From: Plantago major
Taxonomy: Eukaryota > Streptophyta > Magnoliopsida > Lamiales > Plantaginaceae
DNA: 64,000 bases
NCBI GenBank assembly: GCA_026545765.1
Contig: CM048842.1
Location: 677,501 to 741,500 of the forward strand
Direction: 5' to 3'
Shown here piece after piece: positions 44,576 through 54,025 of the stretch. The position numbers and the translations under genes were made by a program. Position 1 is the first letter of the stretch, and each line of letters opens with the position of its first letter. The notes below the pieces were generated by a model that saw only the letters and a list, made by a program, of their open reading frames with translations, did no database searches and had not been told where the DNA came from.

Positions 44576-45099
44576 TGTATTGGACTGTTACATTGCTTTG
44601 TTTTTATATTTGTGTTGATTGATTAATGCAATTTGAATTGTTTGTTTTGTTCTTTGGCGATACTACATTACACGAATTAGGTTTAACTAATCTAAGTAGG
44701 ATCCACAAAATACTTCCTATGCCCACAATTAAAAAGGAAAAAAAAAATCTTTAGACATTAATAACTCTAGACACTTTATGGATTTGATGAAAATGATAAG
44801 GTACGAAGAAGTTTTTACCACATGTGACCACAGTGAAATTGGTCACCAAGTCATTTGTCACCTGCTATAGTAGATAGTTGTAGTTATATGAATTTTTTAG
44901 CAAACATAATCTTTGAGCATCTAATTTGCTACTTTCTAATCATATTATTTATATGATTGGTGATTTGTGTCACGTGAATATTATATCGATATTACACCTA
45001 TCATAGCATTTTGTTTATATTTGTTAGATGTGTTTTTACATTAACGTATTTTGTGTGATTTTAGATGTTTGCACGTACCGGAGAGGAATGGGGCTAAAA

Positions 45100-45250
45100 T
45101 AAAAAAAAAAATTGGTGTCTTGAACATTCAAGGCCTTACATGACAGATTGGAGCACGGGGCCTCACGTGAGCAAACAAGGGCCAAAGTGATGCCCGGAGG
45201 GCACGGAAGCAGCCAGGTGATCGCCTGGCAAGATTTAGGATTCAACATCC
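45100..45250. other. GC-rich island in AT-rich spacer
   Basis: About 150 bp is clearly richer in G+C than both flanks (GGGGCCTCACGTGAGC, GATGCCCGGAGGGCACGG). Inverted pieces such as CACGTG and CCAGGTGATCGCCTGG (a 16-bp near-palindrome) are present. It may be a fragment of a retroelement. No gene is assigned. Confidence 0.35.
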
Positions 45251-46008
45251 CTGTTTTAGATAAGAATTTTTACTTTTGTTATTATTTCTTTCTTCCACAT
45301 CCAAAATAGAGAGAACCCTATACATATCTTGGCAAATTTACATCTCCCAACTTGAAGATTTTTCAAGACAACTTGAGTAAATTTGTATAAAATTTCAATT
45401 TTATCTTTATCGGTAGTAATTGTTCATGTTTTTACGTACATGCAAATGAGTATCTAAACACCCATATGGGATGGTTGTAGAATTATTATGAATGTTGGCT
45501 AGGGACTTTTGATTACAATAGTTTTGCATAAAACGTTGTAGGATGTATGTAAACAGCGAACTACCACCAATACAATCTAAGGGACCTTCCCATGGTTATA
45601 TACAACCACCTAATCACATTCACCACATAGCGAACAATTTGGTGAAATTGACAGCTCCATATTAGTTTATTTAATAGTGTTTGGGACGCAAGTCGTATAC
45701 AAACTCATTCATTGAAGAAAAAAAATTATATTGTCAAGGTATAATAGTTAAACTTATTAACATAATTTTATTAATTATTTTTCCAATATTGTTGAAGATT
45801 AATTGTAGTAATAACGAATGGGAAACTCCGGGCGGGACGATTGTATAGATTTATTCCAAAAAAAACAAGATAAACTAAAATGGGCCAAGATCAGTCCATG
45901 GGCCGCTTGGCCAATTTGAAGTGGCCCAATAGTCAGCAGCTGAAAGTCGAATCCAGCCGGCTACTGATTTCTCTCCGGTCATCTTCTTCGTTCTCTTCTA
46001 CCACCAGG

Positions 46009-46302
46009 TACTAATACTACTACTGATTTCTCGATTTTTTCTTTCTTTCTGTTCCTCAACTGATCGATTTCACTCATGTATCTCTGATGATTTCGAGTTA
46101 TTTAGCTCAATGGCACGTTTAATTTGTAGCTTCAGTATTACTTTCAACTTTCAATAATGCTGCAACATCCAATTTTATCAGGCTACTGTTTGTAACTGTT
46201 GATTTCTTGCAGAAAGATTGCTTTTTTACTAGTTATTATTGGTGAAAGATTGCTTTTTTACTAGTTAATAATCATCTGCAAGACTCAATTTTTGTTCCAA
46301 TT
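46009..46302 (+). promoter_or_regulatory. probable 5' UTR intron of the Sen2 gene
   Basis: A donor-like CACCAG|GTACTA near 46009 and acceptor-like AATTAG|GTTAGAG near 46303 bracket a T-rich stretch just before the start codon. Inferred from sequence pattern only. Confidence 0.4.
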
Positions 46303-46338
46303 AGGTTAGAGTAACTGTCGTGTTGTATGAATCAGATA

Positions 46339-47076
46339 ATGGCACCCAGATGGAAAGGAAAAGGAGCTGAATCAAAAGCCCTAGCAGACCCCATGTCCGG
46401 GATAATTTCCCGGCTCAAATCGTCTTTAACCGAGTTTGGTTCCCAAGGATTGCTTTCTGGATGTAGCGTGCTTCTTGCTGTTCTTCCGGAACAAAGAGAT
46501 CTCTTGAACCAAGCTTGTTTTGGTCGCCCCGTTATCTCCACGGAGAATGACAAGCAACGGTTTCAATTAAGTCTCGAGGAGGCGTTTTACTTGTGCTGCA
46601 TCTTGAAATGTATCCAAGTTGTAGGTGAAGGTAACCGTGTAAAGCAAGAGGAAGAATTGTGGCGGTATATGATAGCGCAGAGAGCTAATTTTCCGATTGT
46701 GTGCAAGGCGTATGCTCACCTCCGTGCGAAGAACTGGGTGGTGAGGGCAGGATCACAGTATGGTGTCGACTTTGTTGCTTATCGTCACCATCCAGCTCTC
46801 GTGCATGCTGAGTATGCTGTGCTTGTCTTGTCTAGAAAAGAGGGAGATACGAATGGTCGGTTGAACGTTTGGTCTGATTTTCATTGTACATTGCGCCTTT
46901 GTGGTAGTGTGGTGAAGACATTGTTAGTTCTTCATGTTAATGATAATGGTCATGGTGATTCTTCTCCTGATTGTTTGGAGCGTTACTCTGTTGAAGAGAG
47001 AACTGTTACCAGGTGGAATCCCGAGCGAAGTCGTGAGAATCAAACAAGGGTACAACAAAAAGAACCGTTCAAGTGA
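46339..47076 (+). CDS. SEN2: tRNA-splicing endonuclease catalytic subunit Sen2
   Basis: An intronless reading frame of 245 residues starts MAPRWKGKGAESKAL. Sen2 cleaves the 5' splice site of intron-containing pre-tRNAs as a subunit of the Sen complex. The C-terminal endonuclease fold holds the catalytic triad: Tyr141 in QYGVDF, His156 in ALVHAEYAVLV and Lys193 in GSVVKTLLVL. The N-terminal half (GLLSGCSVLLAVLPEQRDLL, LSLEEAFYLCCILKCIQVV) matches plant Sen2. Length agrees with plant homologues. An in-frame ATG four codons upstream (46327) would add MNQI; I prefer 46339 because plant Sen2 starts at MAPRW. The gene is convergent with the TolB-like gene to its right. All key residues are present, so it should be active. 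Confidence 0.94.
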   Translation: MAPRWKGKGAESKALADPMSGIISRLKSSLTEFGSQGLLSGCSVLLAVLPEQRDLLNQACFGRPVISTENDKQRFQLSLEEAFYLCCILKCIQVVGEGNRVKQEEELWRYMIAQRANFPIVCKAYAHLRAKNWVVRAGSQYGVDFVAYRHHPALVHAEYAVLVLSRKEGDTNGRLNVWSDFHCTLRLCGSVVKTLLVLHVNDNGHGDSSPDCLERYSVEERTVTRWNPERSRENQTRVQQKEPFK

Positions 47077-47855
47077 AAAACACAAGTGTTTGTCTATATT
47101 GAACCACTGCTCTTGAGACATGAATAGGCATGTCATGTGTCCTTAGCCCTTGACAGTTTCTGTGGATTTTTGTTGGAGCTCGAAAGATCGCTGGTAGCGG
47201 ATCATCAAGATTCTGACCGAGCGCGAGTATCGAGTTTAGACATGGGAATTACTTTGTTCATCTGTGTGTCAAGGGAGATGCTAGCTAATGGCTGATTTTG
47301 GAAGACAGGACTTGTTATTCTATTTGCCTTTTGCCAGATTTAAGGTTATGCAAGAAAGTATGCATGTATTTGTATGGTGAAATTGGTGATTACTGTACTG
47401 AACAGAACCTATGTACCATTATACAAGAACTCAAATGACAGAGGATATACATAATTACATACCAGGTCTGTTTCCCATTTCTTATGGATCAAAACTGTTT
47501 GATTACTTGGGATATACCTTAGAATTTTCTGATTAGTTATGAGTAATTTACCAGTACTTGTGTTCTTCATTGTTAAAGTACAAGCAGCTAAATGTTTGAC
47601 AGAGATTATAAGTTATTACTGCTGTTCAAGTCAAAGAAAATGCATAAAGCTTCATGTTTTGACATAGTAGTTTTATCTCCATTGATAAAATTATGCAGAG
47701 ATATCATCCATTCAATGTCAGCTCTAAGACGAGATAAACAAGAACCTCCATTTCTTCATGAAATAGTAAATATGCCAGTATCTTTATTCGTTGAAATATA
47801 TGCAAGATTACCATACAGGCATACACAGTTACACACACACAAACTCATCAAAACT
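47077..47855. other. 3' spacer between convergent genes
   Basis: It contains the 3' UTRs of Sen2 and of the TolB-like gene. No further gene is seen. Confidence 0.5.
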
Positions 47856-49817
47856 TCAACACTGGATCCACAAAGGTTCATCAAACTGGCCCTTCAATAC
47901 ATCCTCACCACATGGATTATCTTCCAAAGACAAACCCGAAAGCTTCATCGACTCCGAATCAACCTCCAGAACTTTCGGGCACCATGCAGGCGTCCCATTT
48001 TCATACGCATTCCATGTCAACCTCTGCAATCCACTCCCATCAAGCCTCACCAAGTACAAGTCTCCATACGGCTGGAAATGGTTCGGAAGCGAAACAGGCT
48101 CAGCCGTCACGGCTCCCAAATTCGCGGCGAACAACAACCACTCTCCATCCGCACTGAAACACACATGGTTCAGCCTCTCACGCTCTTCTTCGAATCCAGC
48201 CACTTGAATTCTCCTAACACCAGACCCATCTGGTTCTACCACGTATATCCCAAACGACTCAGTGTTACTCGGGTTATGTCTATTCGATGAAAATGCGATT
48301 AGTTTCCCATCAGGTGACCAGCTAGGCATCGTATCAATCCACGGACCCTCCGTTAACTGACGAATCATACCATCCTCAAACTCGCCTTTCAAAGCATCCA
48401 CTACGTATAGGTTCTTGTAACCAGAACGCCCTGATCGAAACACGAGATACTTCCCATCGGGTGAGCAGGACGGAAACGCATTATTACCGGTATCTTCCTT
48501 CGTTAGGATTGTGATCTCAGAAGCAATTTTATCGCAGTCATTCTTCAAGTTAGACGAATCAAATGTCACTCGAGCCAGCTGAACCGTATGTTTCACAGAC
48601 TGGAAAATCGGCCCAATCGACGTAAAGATCACATTCCCATCAGCAGGACTCCATGAATTACCAAATGCAGCTCGGTTCTCAACTAAAGTCCATCTTTTCG
48701 AACCATCCGATTTCACTATCTTAATCCCAATATCAACATCAAAATCCAAATTCATGGCAATGTACTTGCCACAGGGCGAAAAAGCCGGAAACGAGCCGTT
48801 CAACCTGAGCATTTTCACCTCCTCAATCGGCGAAACCACCGGCTGAAGATGCGGAATCCTCGACTCACCAGCTGCCCCCTCGCCCCGAAACCTGTGGTAA
48901 CCGATAAACTTCGAATCAGGCGAAACAAATGGATTGTAATGGTGAAAATTCGGGCTGATCAGCTCCGTAACAGGCTTAAATTCCTTCGATTCGACATCGA
49001 ATACCTCAATGTGCCGATACTTCTTCCCTTTCCGCCTCGTTGCAAGCACAATTCGACTACTATTATGCACAGCTGCCGGCGTAAAGCAATGTACACCCGG
49101 TGGAGTAACCCGAAACGGAACCGAACCATCCGAATCTAAACCGGATTCGAAATCGACACCGAAAACACTCCACCATCCATCATCAGCTTGGCGATGAAAG
49201 TACAACCTACTATCACCAGAAAAACTAGGCCACCCGCCGTGTTTACACACAGTAACCCGTTTACCGGGATCCGATTCCTCAAAAACAACAATATCCGTTT
49301 CCAGATCGTGGAATTCACCTCCCCAACCCGACCCGTACGAAGCAACCGCAACAAACCTACCCAATTCGGAAACCGCCGGGCTAAAATCCGCACACTCATA
49401 CGGCGTCAATCTGACAGCACTCTCATCCAATCCGGATCCTAATGGGGTCGAATACAGACCCGACCAGCTCCGAAACGGCTTGTCAGGCCGTTCGTGAGCG
49501 GAAATGAAGTAGAGGCGGCCGTTTTTTAGTACCGGCCGGTCGAGGAAGGTGCTTTTGGGGAGTGGGGAGAAGAGGGTGGTAGATCCGGGTCGGGTGAGGT
49601 GGATTTGGGGGGATCCGGTTCGTTCGGAGATGAAGATGAGGGAGTGATTGTCGTGGAGGAATTGGGCGTTGAAGTTGACGGAGATGCCGTCGGTGAGGAG
49701 GTGGGGAGTGGTGGGGGAGGAGAGGTTGAGGGAGAAGATGTCGAAGCCGTAGTATGGCCGGCCAACGGAGGTGAACAGGATTGTTCCGGTGGGTTGTTTG
49801 CGGTGGCTGGAGGACAT
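47856..49817 (-). CDS. TolB-like beta-propeller protein
   Basis: A single exon of 653 residues from MSSSHRKQPTGTILFTSVGR. The protein consists of repeated WD40-like/TolB (PD40) blades with the motif (F/P)SxDGKxLxFxS: FSPCGKYIAMNLDFD, CSPDGKYLVFRSGRSG, WSPDGKLIAFSSNRH and FSADGEWLLFAANLG. This matches Arabidopsis At4g01870-like TolB-related proteins (about 650 residues). Function in plants is not known; bacterial TolB is a propeller in envelope transport, but no such role follows here. No signal peptide is evident, so it is likely cytosolic. An upstream in-frame Met at 49937 would add 40 residues (His/Ser-rich) not seen in the relatives I know. The long frame on the complementary strand is a shadow. 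The 5' flank is partly duplicated at 50165-50320. Confidence 0.9.
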   Translation of the reverse strand: MSSSHRKQPTGTILFTSVGRPYYGFDIFSLNLSSPTTPHLLTDGISVNFNAQFLHDNHSLIFISERTGSPQIHLTRPGSTTLFSPLPKSTFLDRPVLKNGRLYFISAHERPDKPFRSWSGLYSTPLGSGLDESAVRLTPYECADFSPAVSELGRFVAVASYGSGWGGEFHDLETDIVVFEESDPGKRVTVCKHGGWPSFSGDSRLYFHRQADDGWWSVFGVDFESGLDSDGSVPFRVTPPGVHCFTPAAVHNSSRIVLATRRKGKKYRHIEVFDVESKEFKPVTELISPNFHHYNPFVSPDSKFIGYHRFRGEGAAGESRIPHLQPVVSPIEEVKMLRLNGSFPAFSPCGKYIAMNLDFDVDIGIKIVKSDGSKRWTLVENRAAFGNSWSPADGNVIFTSIGPIFQSVKHTVQLARVTFDSSNLKNDCDKIASEITILTKEDTGNNAFPSCSPDGKYLVFRSGRSGYKNLYVVDALKGEFEDGMIRQLTEGPWIDTMPSWSPDGKLIAFSSNRHNPSNTESFGIYVVEPDGSGVRRIQVAGFEEERERLNHVCFSADGEWLLFAANLGAVTAEPVSLPNHFQPYGDLYLVRLDGSGLQRLTWNAYENGTPAWCPKVLEVDSESMKLSGLSLEDNPCGEDVLKGQFDEPLWIQC

Positions 49818-49884
49818 TTTGCAGAGATGGATTGTTGGTAGTGATGATGATGAAAATGGAGCTTTTGTAGAGTGGTGTGATAAG

Positions 49885-50320
49885 TGGAAGTGGCAAATTT
49901 TGTGTACTACTCTTTTGGCGTGTCCGTACAGCACCATATTTTCTTCTTATCTTTAATTATTATACTATACTATCTTCCGACTAATAATTCTTATCATATA
50001 CTACAGACTCGAGACTATATTCAACTGAAAACTCATTCAGTTCTGTTTAGTTATATTTTATACTACAATTCAATTTAGAAAATTACAATTGAATATAACT
50101 GAATCTTACTATAAACTATATTAAAGATCTGAGAAGTGGCGGTCCGATGTTGTGTTGTCAAAGTTAAATGTGTGTTAGAAGTGGCAAATTTTGTTACGAT
50201 TCTTTTGGCGTTTCCGTACAGCACCATATCTTATCTATAATATAATTACTAGTAGAATCTTACTAATAATTCTTATCCTATATATTAAAGATTTGAGAAG
50301 TCGCGGTCCGATGTTGGCAA
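49885..50320. repeat. duplicated 5' flank of the TolB-like gene
   Basis: The sequence around GAAGTGGCAAATTTTGTG, TCTTTTGGCGTGTCCGTACA and GCACCATAT (49884-49940) recurs at 50168-50230. The stretch ACTAATAATTCTTATC and AAGATCTGAGAAGTGGCGG (49980-50150) recurs at 50264-50320. A TTCAG MITE (50018-50106) sits in the first copy only. Confidence 0.8.
50018..50106. mobile_element. TTCAG MITE copy (short)
   Basis: It has ATTCAACTGAAAACTCATTC at the left, TTTAGTTATATTTTATACTA in the middle and AATTGAATATAACTGAATC at the right. Confidence 0.7.
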
Positions 50321-50754
50321 ACAGGGGTGGATAAGACCATGCGCGGGAAGCTCGTCTACACAGGGCCCTAAATTTTGGGCCCCAAATTTTATAGTAGTAT
50401 TCTTATATGCTATCTAGAAATGGGCTGGTGGTAGAATATTTTGATGGAAAAATCATTTTCTCAAATTCAAGTCTGATTTGCATTACCTTACTCATCGCCA
50501 TGTTATTATTTAAATTATGATTATTTTTACTTTGTATTTTTTGAACTTCTTAATTTTCTTAGTAATAAGATTTTCTTCATATTAGTATTATTTTTCGGAG
50601 CTCAATCTTACAAGTTCGCACAGGGCCCTGAAATATGTGAGACGCCCATGTTGGCAAACTTAAATGTGTGTTGGGAGACCCGGGATAGAGGTCGAGGTTG
50701 TATGTTACGGTTCGATCCGGATTGAATAAGTTGTGATTTCACTTATAGATCATA

Positions 50755-50890
50755 CCTCATCCGTCCCATACAAACTTTTCAGTTTTGTCATTTTAAACGT
50801 TCCGCTAGACTTGTCTAATTTCATTTGTTTGATATTTTATGAACAATTATATAATTTTATAGTATATTCTACTACTCCCAAAAAAATTAA
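50755..50890 (+). mobile_element. Stowaway-like left end
   Basis: CCTCATCCGTCCCATACAAA, then TTGTCATTTTAAACGTTCCG, resembles the ends at 24441 and 27355. No matching right end was found. Confidence 0.4.
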
Positions 50891-51088
50891 AAACTAATCT
50901 AAACGATCAAACCAACTAGTGATAAAGTTTTAAAGTAAACACCACATGTACAATATAGTATTACTCTCTTTAATTTATTAACTTATGTGCATAACATTTT
51001 GAAAAATTGATTCCTCTTGAAAGGTATTGAACATTTTAGATTGTACTTTGGTTATAGTGATATACTTGGTATCATAACATACTTTCCT

Positions 51089-51310
51089 CTATGTTCTCCA
51101 GATTTGGCCTCGATTCTGCGTAACTACTATTACTATCTCTATTCTATGTGCAAAGCAAACTAAACATGCCGGATAATATTTTTTGTAGAATTCTTCTTCA
51201 TCAAGATGCAACACTTTCTTTCCGAACTCACCAAACAATGTCACTTCAAGTTGCCCACTTGAGTCCATTACTCGTACAAGAAAACGGTACCTTATAACAC
51301 CTAAAAGCAT
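51089..51310 (-). pseudogene. replication protein A-like OB-fold fragment
   Basis: Minus-strand translation YRFLVRVMDSSGQLEVTLFG, EFGKKVLHLDEEEFYKK matches the C-terminal OB-fold of plant RPA1-like proteins ((Y/F)x(L/V)xVxDxSG...LF). Only one exon-sized piece is present, with no neighbouring exons recognised. Plant Helitrons often carry such RPA-like pieces, so this may be a transposon relic. Confidence 0.55.
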
Positions 51311-51339
51311 TGAGAGAACACTCCTCTAAAGACTGGTAA

Positions 51340-51482
51340 GGCTATGTTCTCTTCAACTGAAAACTCATTCAGTTCAGTTCATTTCAGTTCCATTAAGTTC
51401 AGTTCAGTTCTGTTTAGTTATATTTTATACTACAATTCAGTTCAGTTCATTTCAGTTCAGTTGAAAATAACAGAGCCTAACT
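51340..51482. mobile_element. TTCAG MITE copy, full length
   Basis: It runs from TAAGGCTATGTTCTCTTCAA to TTGAAAATAACAGAGCCTAA, with inverted ends of about 20 bp, TTCAGTTCAG units and the TATATTTTATACTACAA core. Confidence 0.85.
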
Positions 51483-52484
51483 CACACTTTTGCTGTAAAG
51501 TTCAACATTTTTCATGATCTATATTCATTTTCATTTAAGTTCATACCCATTGGCAAAGAAAGGATTCTTTGGAATTGATCGACACCTCATTTTCCTCCAT
51601 GGATTGTAACTTGATCTCCCTAAATAAAACGAGCTTCGTACTTTTGTAACATACAACAATTAGGACTACGACTTATCACAAGCCATTAAACAATTTACAC
51701 AATAAACATGAAGTTCTCTAAATTTCATTAGCAGGGCAACATGAATAAACTTTTTTTCTTTTTTTAATTTGGAGCAGAATTTTCAAAAGCAATTCTCAAC
51801 AACATGAATAAACTTTGAGTTAGTTTCCTAAGAAACAACCCCTAGATAGAGACATAGAAACATAGTTTCTAATATTACATATTAACTCCAAACCAAAATT
51901 AGTTCCTAAAAGCCACCCAACCAAGGGCATGCAACTGGGTCGTTAATATGGATCCATATATAAATGATATAACCCGGTTTTCAGCTCACTATTCATTCAT
52001 TAGCTTTCATCTCGCCCAACTTTCTCTCAAGAATTCTCTCTACGAATCTCACAACCAAGGGCAAGCTTTGGATTGATAAACCATCTCGATCTACGATTTT
52101 CCGATCAAAACATCTCCGATCTACGATTACGCAAAGAAAAGTTAACGAAACCAAGGTAAATCTACGCTCGTGGATATTTTCATCGTTTTTTACTTTGTAT
52201 GATCAATTACCACCTCCTACATAGTTGATTCATGTTTCGAATGATAAAATAGCTTCGATTCCACCTAGATCTGAAAAATCAAGTTCGAAAAATTGTAGAT
52301 CTGGAAGTATTCGTCTATAATTTCGTATTTTGATTGTAGATCGTTGTTGTTTATGCATTCACAAGGTGTAATCGTGCTTGCATAATGATCCAGTGGTGTA
52401 ATCATTCAAAATCAGATCTCAATCATGAACTAAAATTCGAAAAAAATAAGATATACAACGTTTCCATGTTCTTTCGTACGTGTG

Positions 52485-53045
52485 CTATGTTCTCAACAAT
52501 ATTACCTATGTTATCTGGAATATGTCCTATGTTTTCATTAAAAAACTGACAATCATTATGTGCTCTGTTTTTTTACAATATTATCTTGAGTTTTGTTCTT
52601 GACTGTATTTTCTATGTTCTCAGGCATATTACCTATGTTATCAAGCATATTACCTATATTCTCTGGAATATGTCCTATCTTTTCATTAAAAACCTGACAA
52701 TCATTATGTGCTCTGTTTTTTTACAATATTATCTTGAGTCTTGTTCTTGACTGTATTTTCTATGTTCTCAGGCATATTACCTATGTTATCAAGCATATTA
52801 CCTATATTCTCTGGAATATGTCCTATGTTTTCATTAAAAACCTGACAATCATTATGTGCCTGCTTTTTACAATATTATCTTGAGTCTTGTTCTTGACTGT
52901 ATTTTCTATGTTCTCAGGCATATTACCTATGTTATCAAGCATATTACCTATATTCTCTGGAATATGTCCTATGTTTTCATTAAAAACCTGACAATCATTA
53001 TGTGCTCTGTTTTTTACAATATTATCTTGAGTTTTGTTATTGACT
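52485..53045 (+). repeat. minisatellite, 146-148-bp unit, about four copies
   Basis: The anchor TTTTCATTAAAAA recurs at 52532, 52680, 52828 and 52974. Each unit holds CTGACAATCATTATGTGC, ACAATATTATCTTGAG, TTGACTGTATTTTCTATG and GGAATATGTCCTAT. Copies are nearly identical, so the expansion is recent. Confidence 0.93.
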
Positions 53046-53320
53046 GTATTCACTATGAACTCATTTATAATCACTATGATCTCAGTTATATACGCTATGA
53101 TCTCAGTTATGATGGATATGATCTCAGTTATATTCCCTATATGATCTCACCTATATTCACTATGAACTCATTTATAATCACTATGATCTCAGTTATATAC
53201 GTTATGATCTAAGTTATGATGGATATGATCTCAGTTATATTCCCTATGATCTCAGTTATATTCTTTATGATCTCAGTTGTAGTCACTATGATCTAAATTA
53301 ATTATGCCATGATCTCTATT
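53040..53320 (+). repeat. tandem repeats of (C/A)TATGATCTCAGTTAT
   Basis: At least ten units of about 18-20 bp carry TATGATCTCAGTTATA or close variants, organised in a higher-order unit of about 115-120 bp (53050-53160 resembles 53160-53245). Confidence 0.9.
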
Positions 53321-53592
53321 ACTTCTAGTATTTTCTCAGTAAAATTGTTTCAACAAATTTACAGGAATGCATTAACAGAGACAAATAATGAATGTAAACT
53401 ACAACCGGTATTGAAGTCAAGGAACATGGATGCTAGAAGAATACTAGAGGATGGATACCAACGTGTTATATGTTATTTTCTCGGCAGTTGTATGAACATT
53501 AGTACATGTAATTGAATGATATATGTTATATTTTACCAACTAGTTGTATGAACATTAGTACATGTAATTGAATGATATATGTTATATTTTAC
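53315..53592 (+). other. non-array insert with a 63-bp duplication
   Basis: It contains a short coding-like stretch (TETNNECKLQPVLKSRNMDA) and a duplicated segment with TTGTATGAACATTAGTACAT and AATTGAATGATATATG at 53488-53530 and 53546-53590. No known protein is recognised. Confidence 0.5.
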
Positions 53593-53599
53593 CAACTAA

Positions 53600-53950
53600 A
53601 AACACTATGATCTCAACACAAAATACTATAATCTCAGACTAAACCACTATGATATCAACTCAATAAACTATGATATCAAACCAAACACTATGATCTCAAC
53701 TAAAACACACCATTATCGGACTAAAATAAACTATGATCTCAACTAATAACAGTATGATGTCACGGAAAAACACTATGATATCAACACAAAACACTATGAT
53801 CTCATACTAAAAAACTATAACATCAACTCAAAAAATTATGATATCAAACCAAAAACTATGATCTCAACTAAAAAACCTATGATATCAAAAAACTATGATC
53901 TCAACTAAAACAACTATGATCTCAACTCAAAAAGCTATGATATCAAACAG
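53600..53950 (+). repeat. tandem repeats of AACACTATGATCTCAACTAA
   Basis: About 16 units of 20-24 bp are built on CTATGAT(C/A)TCAAC. It shares the ATGATCTCA core with the array at 53040-53320. Confidence 0.88.
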
Positions 53951-54025
53951 CGAGAGGATCTTTTTCGTGGATCCGCGAAAAACGATACTGACCCGGATCC
54001 GCGAGAGGGTCCACGAAAAACACAT
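53948..54025. repeat. imperfect GGATCCGCGAAAAA inverted/direct repeats
   Basis: GCGAGAGGATCTTTTTCGTG, GGATCCGCGAAAAACG, GGATCCGCGAGAGGG and TCCACGAAAAACAC follow one another; together they can fold into hairpins. GC-rich compared with neighbours. It marks the right edge of the array. Confidence 0.65.

Noticed and set aside
47592..48290. Long plus-strand ORFs opposite the TolB-like gene (also 48849-49442)
   Set aside because: They are antisense shadows of a long, GC-richer exon; their translations have no protein-like motifs.
49483..49896. Pro/His-rich minus-strand ORFs in other frames of the TolB-like gene
   Set aside because: They overlap the N-terminal coding region in a different frame and reflect base composition only.
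50700..50735. tRNA-like GGTTCGATCC sequence
   Set aside because: Only a T-arm-like motif; no acceptor or anticodon stem can be formed around it.
52823..53212. ORFs in the tandem array rich in Asn/Ile or Tyr/Ile
   Set aside because: They arise because the repeat unit lacks stops in one frame; sequence is purely repetitive.
52485..53950. CRISPR-like array
   Set aside because: Repeats are contiguous or separated by near-identical DNA, with no unique spacers, in a plant nuclear context.
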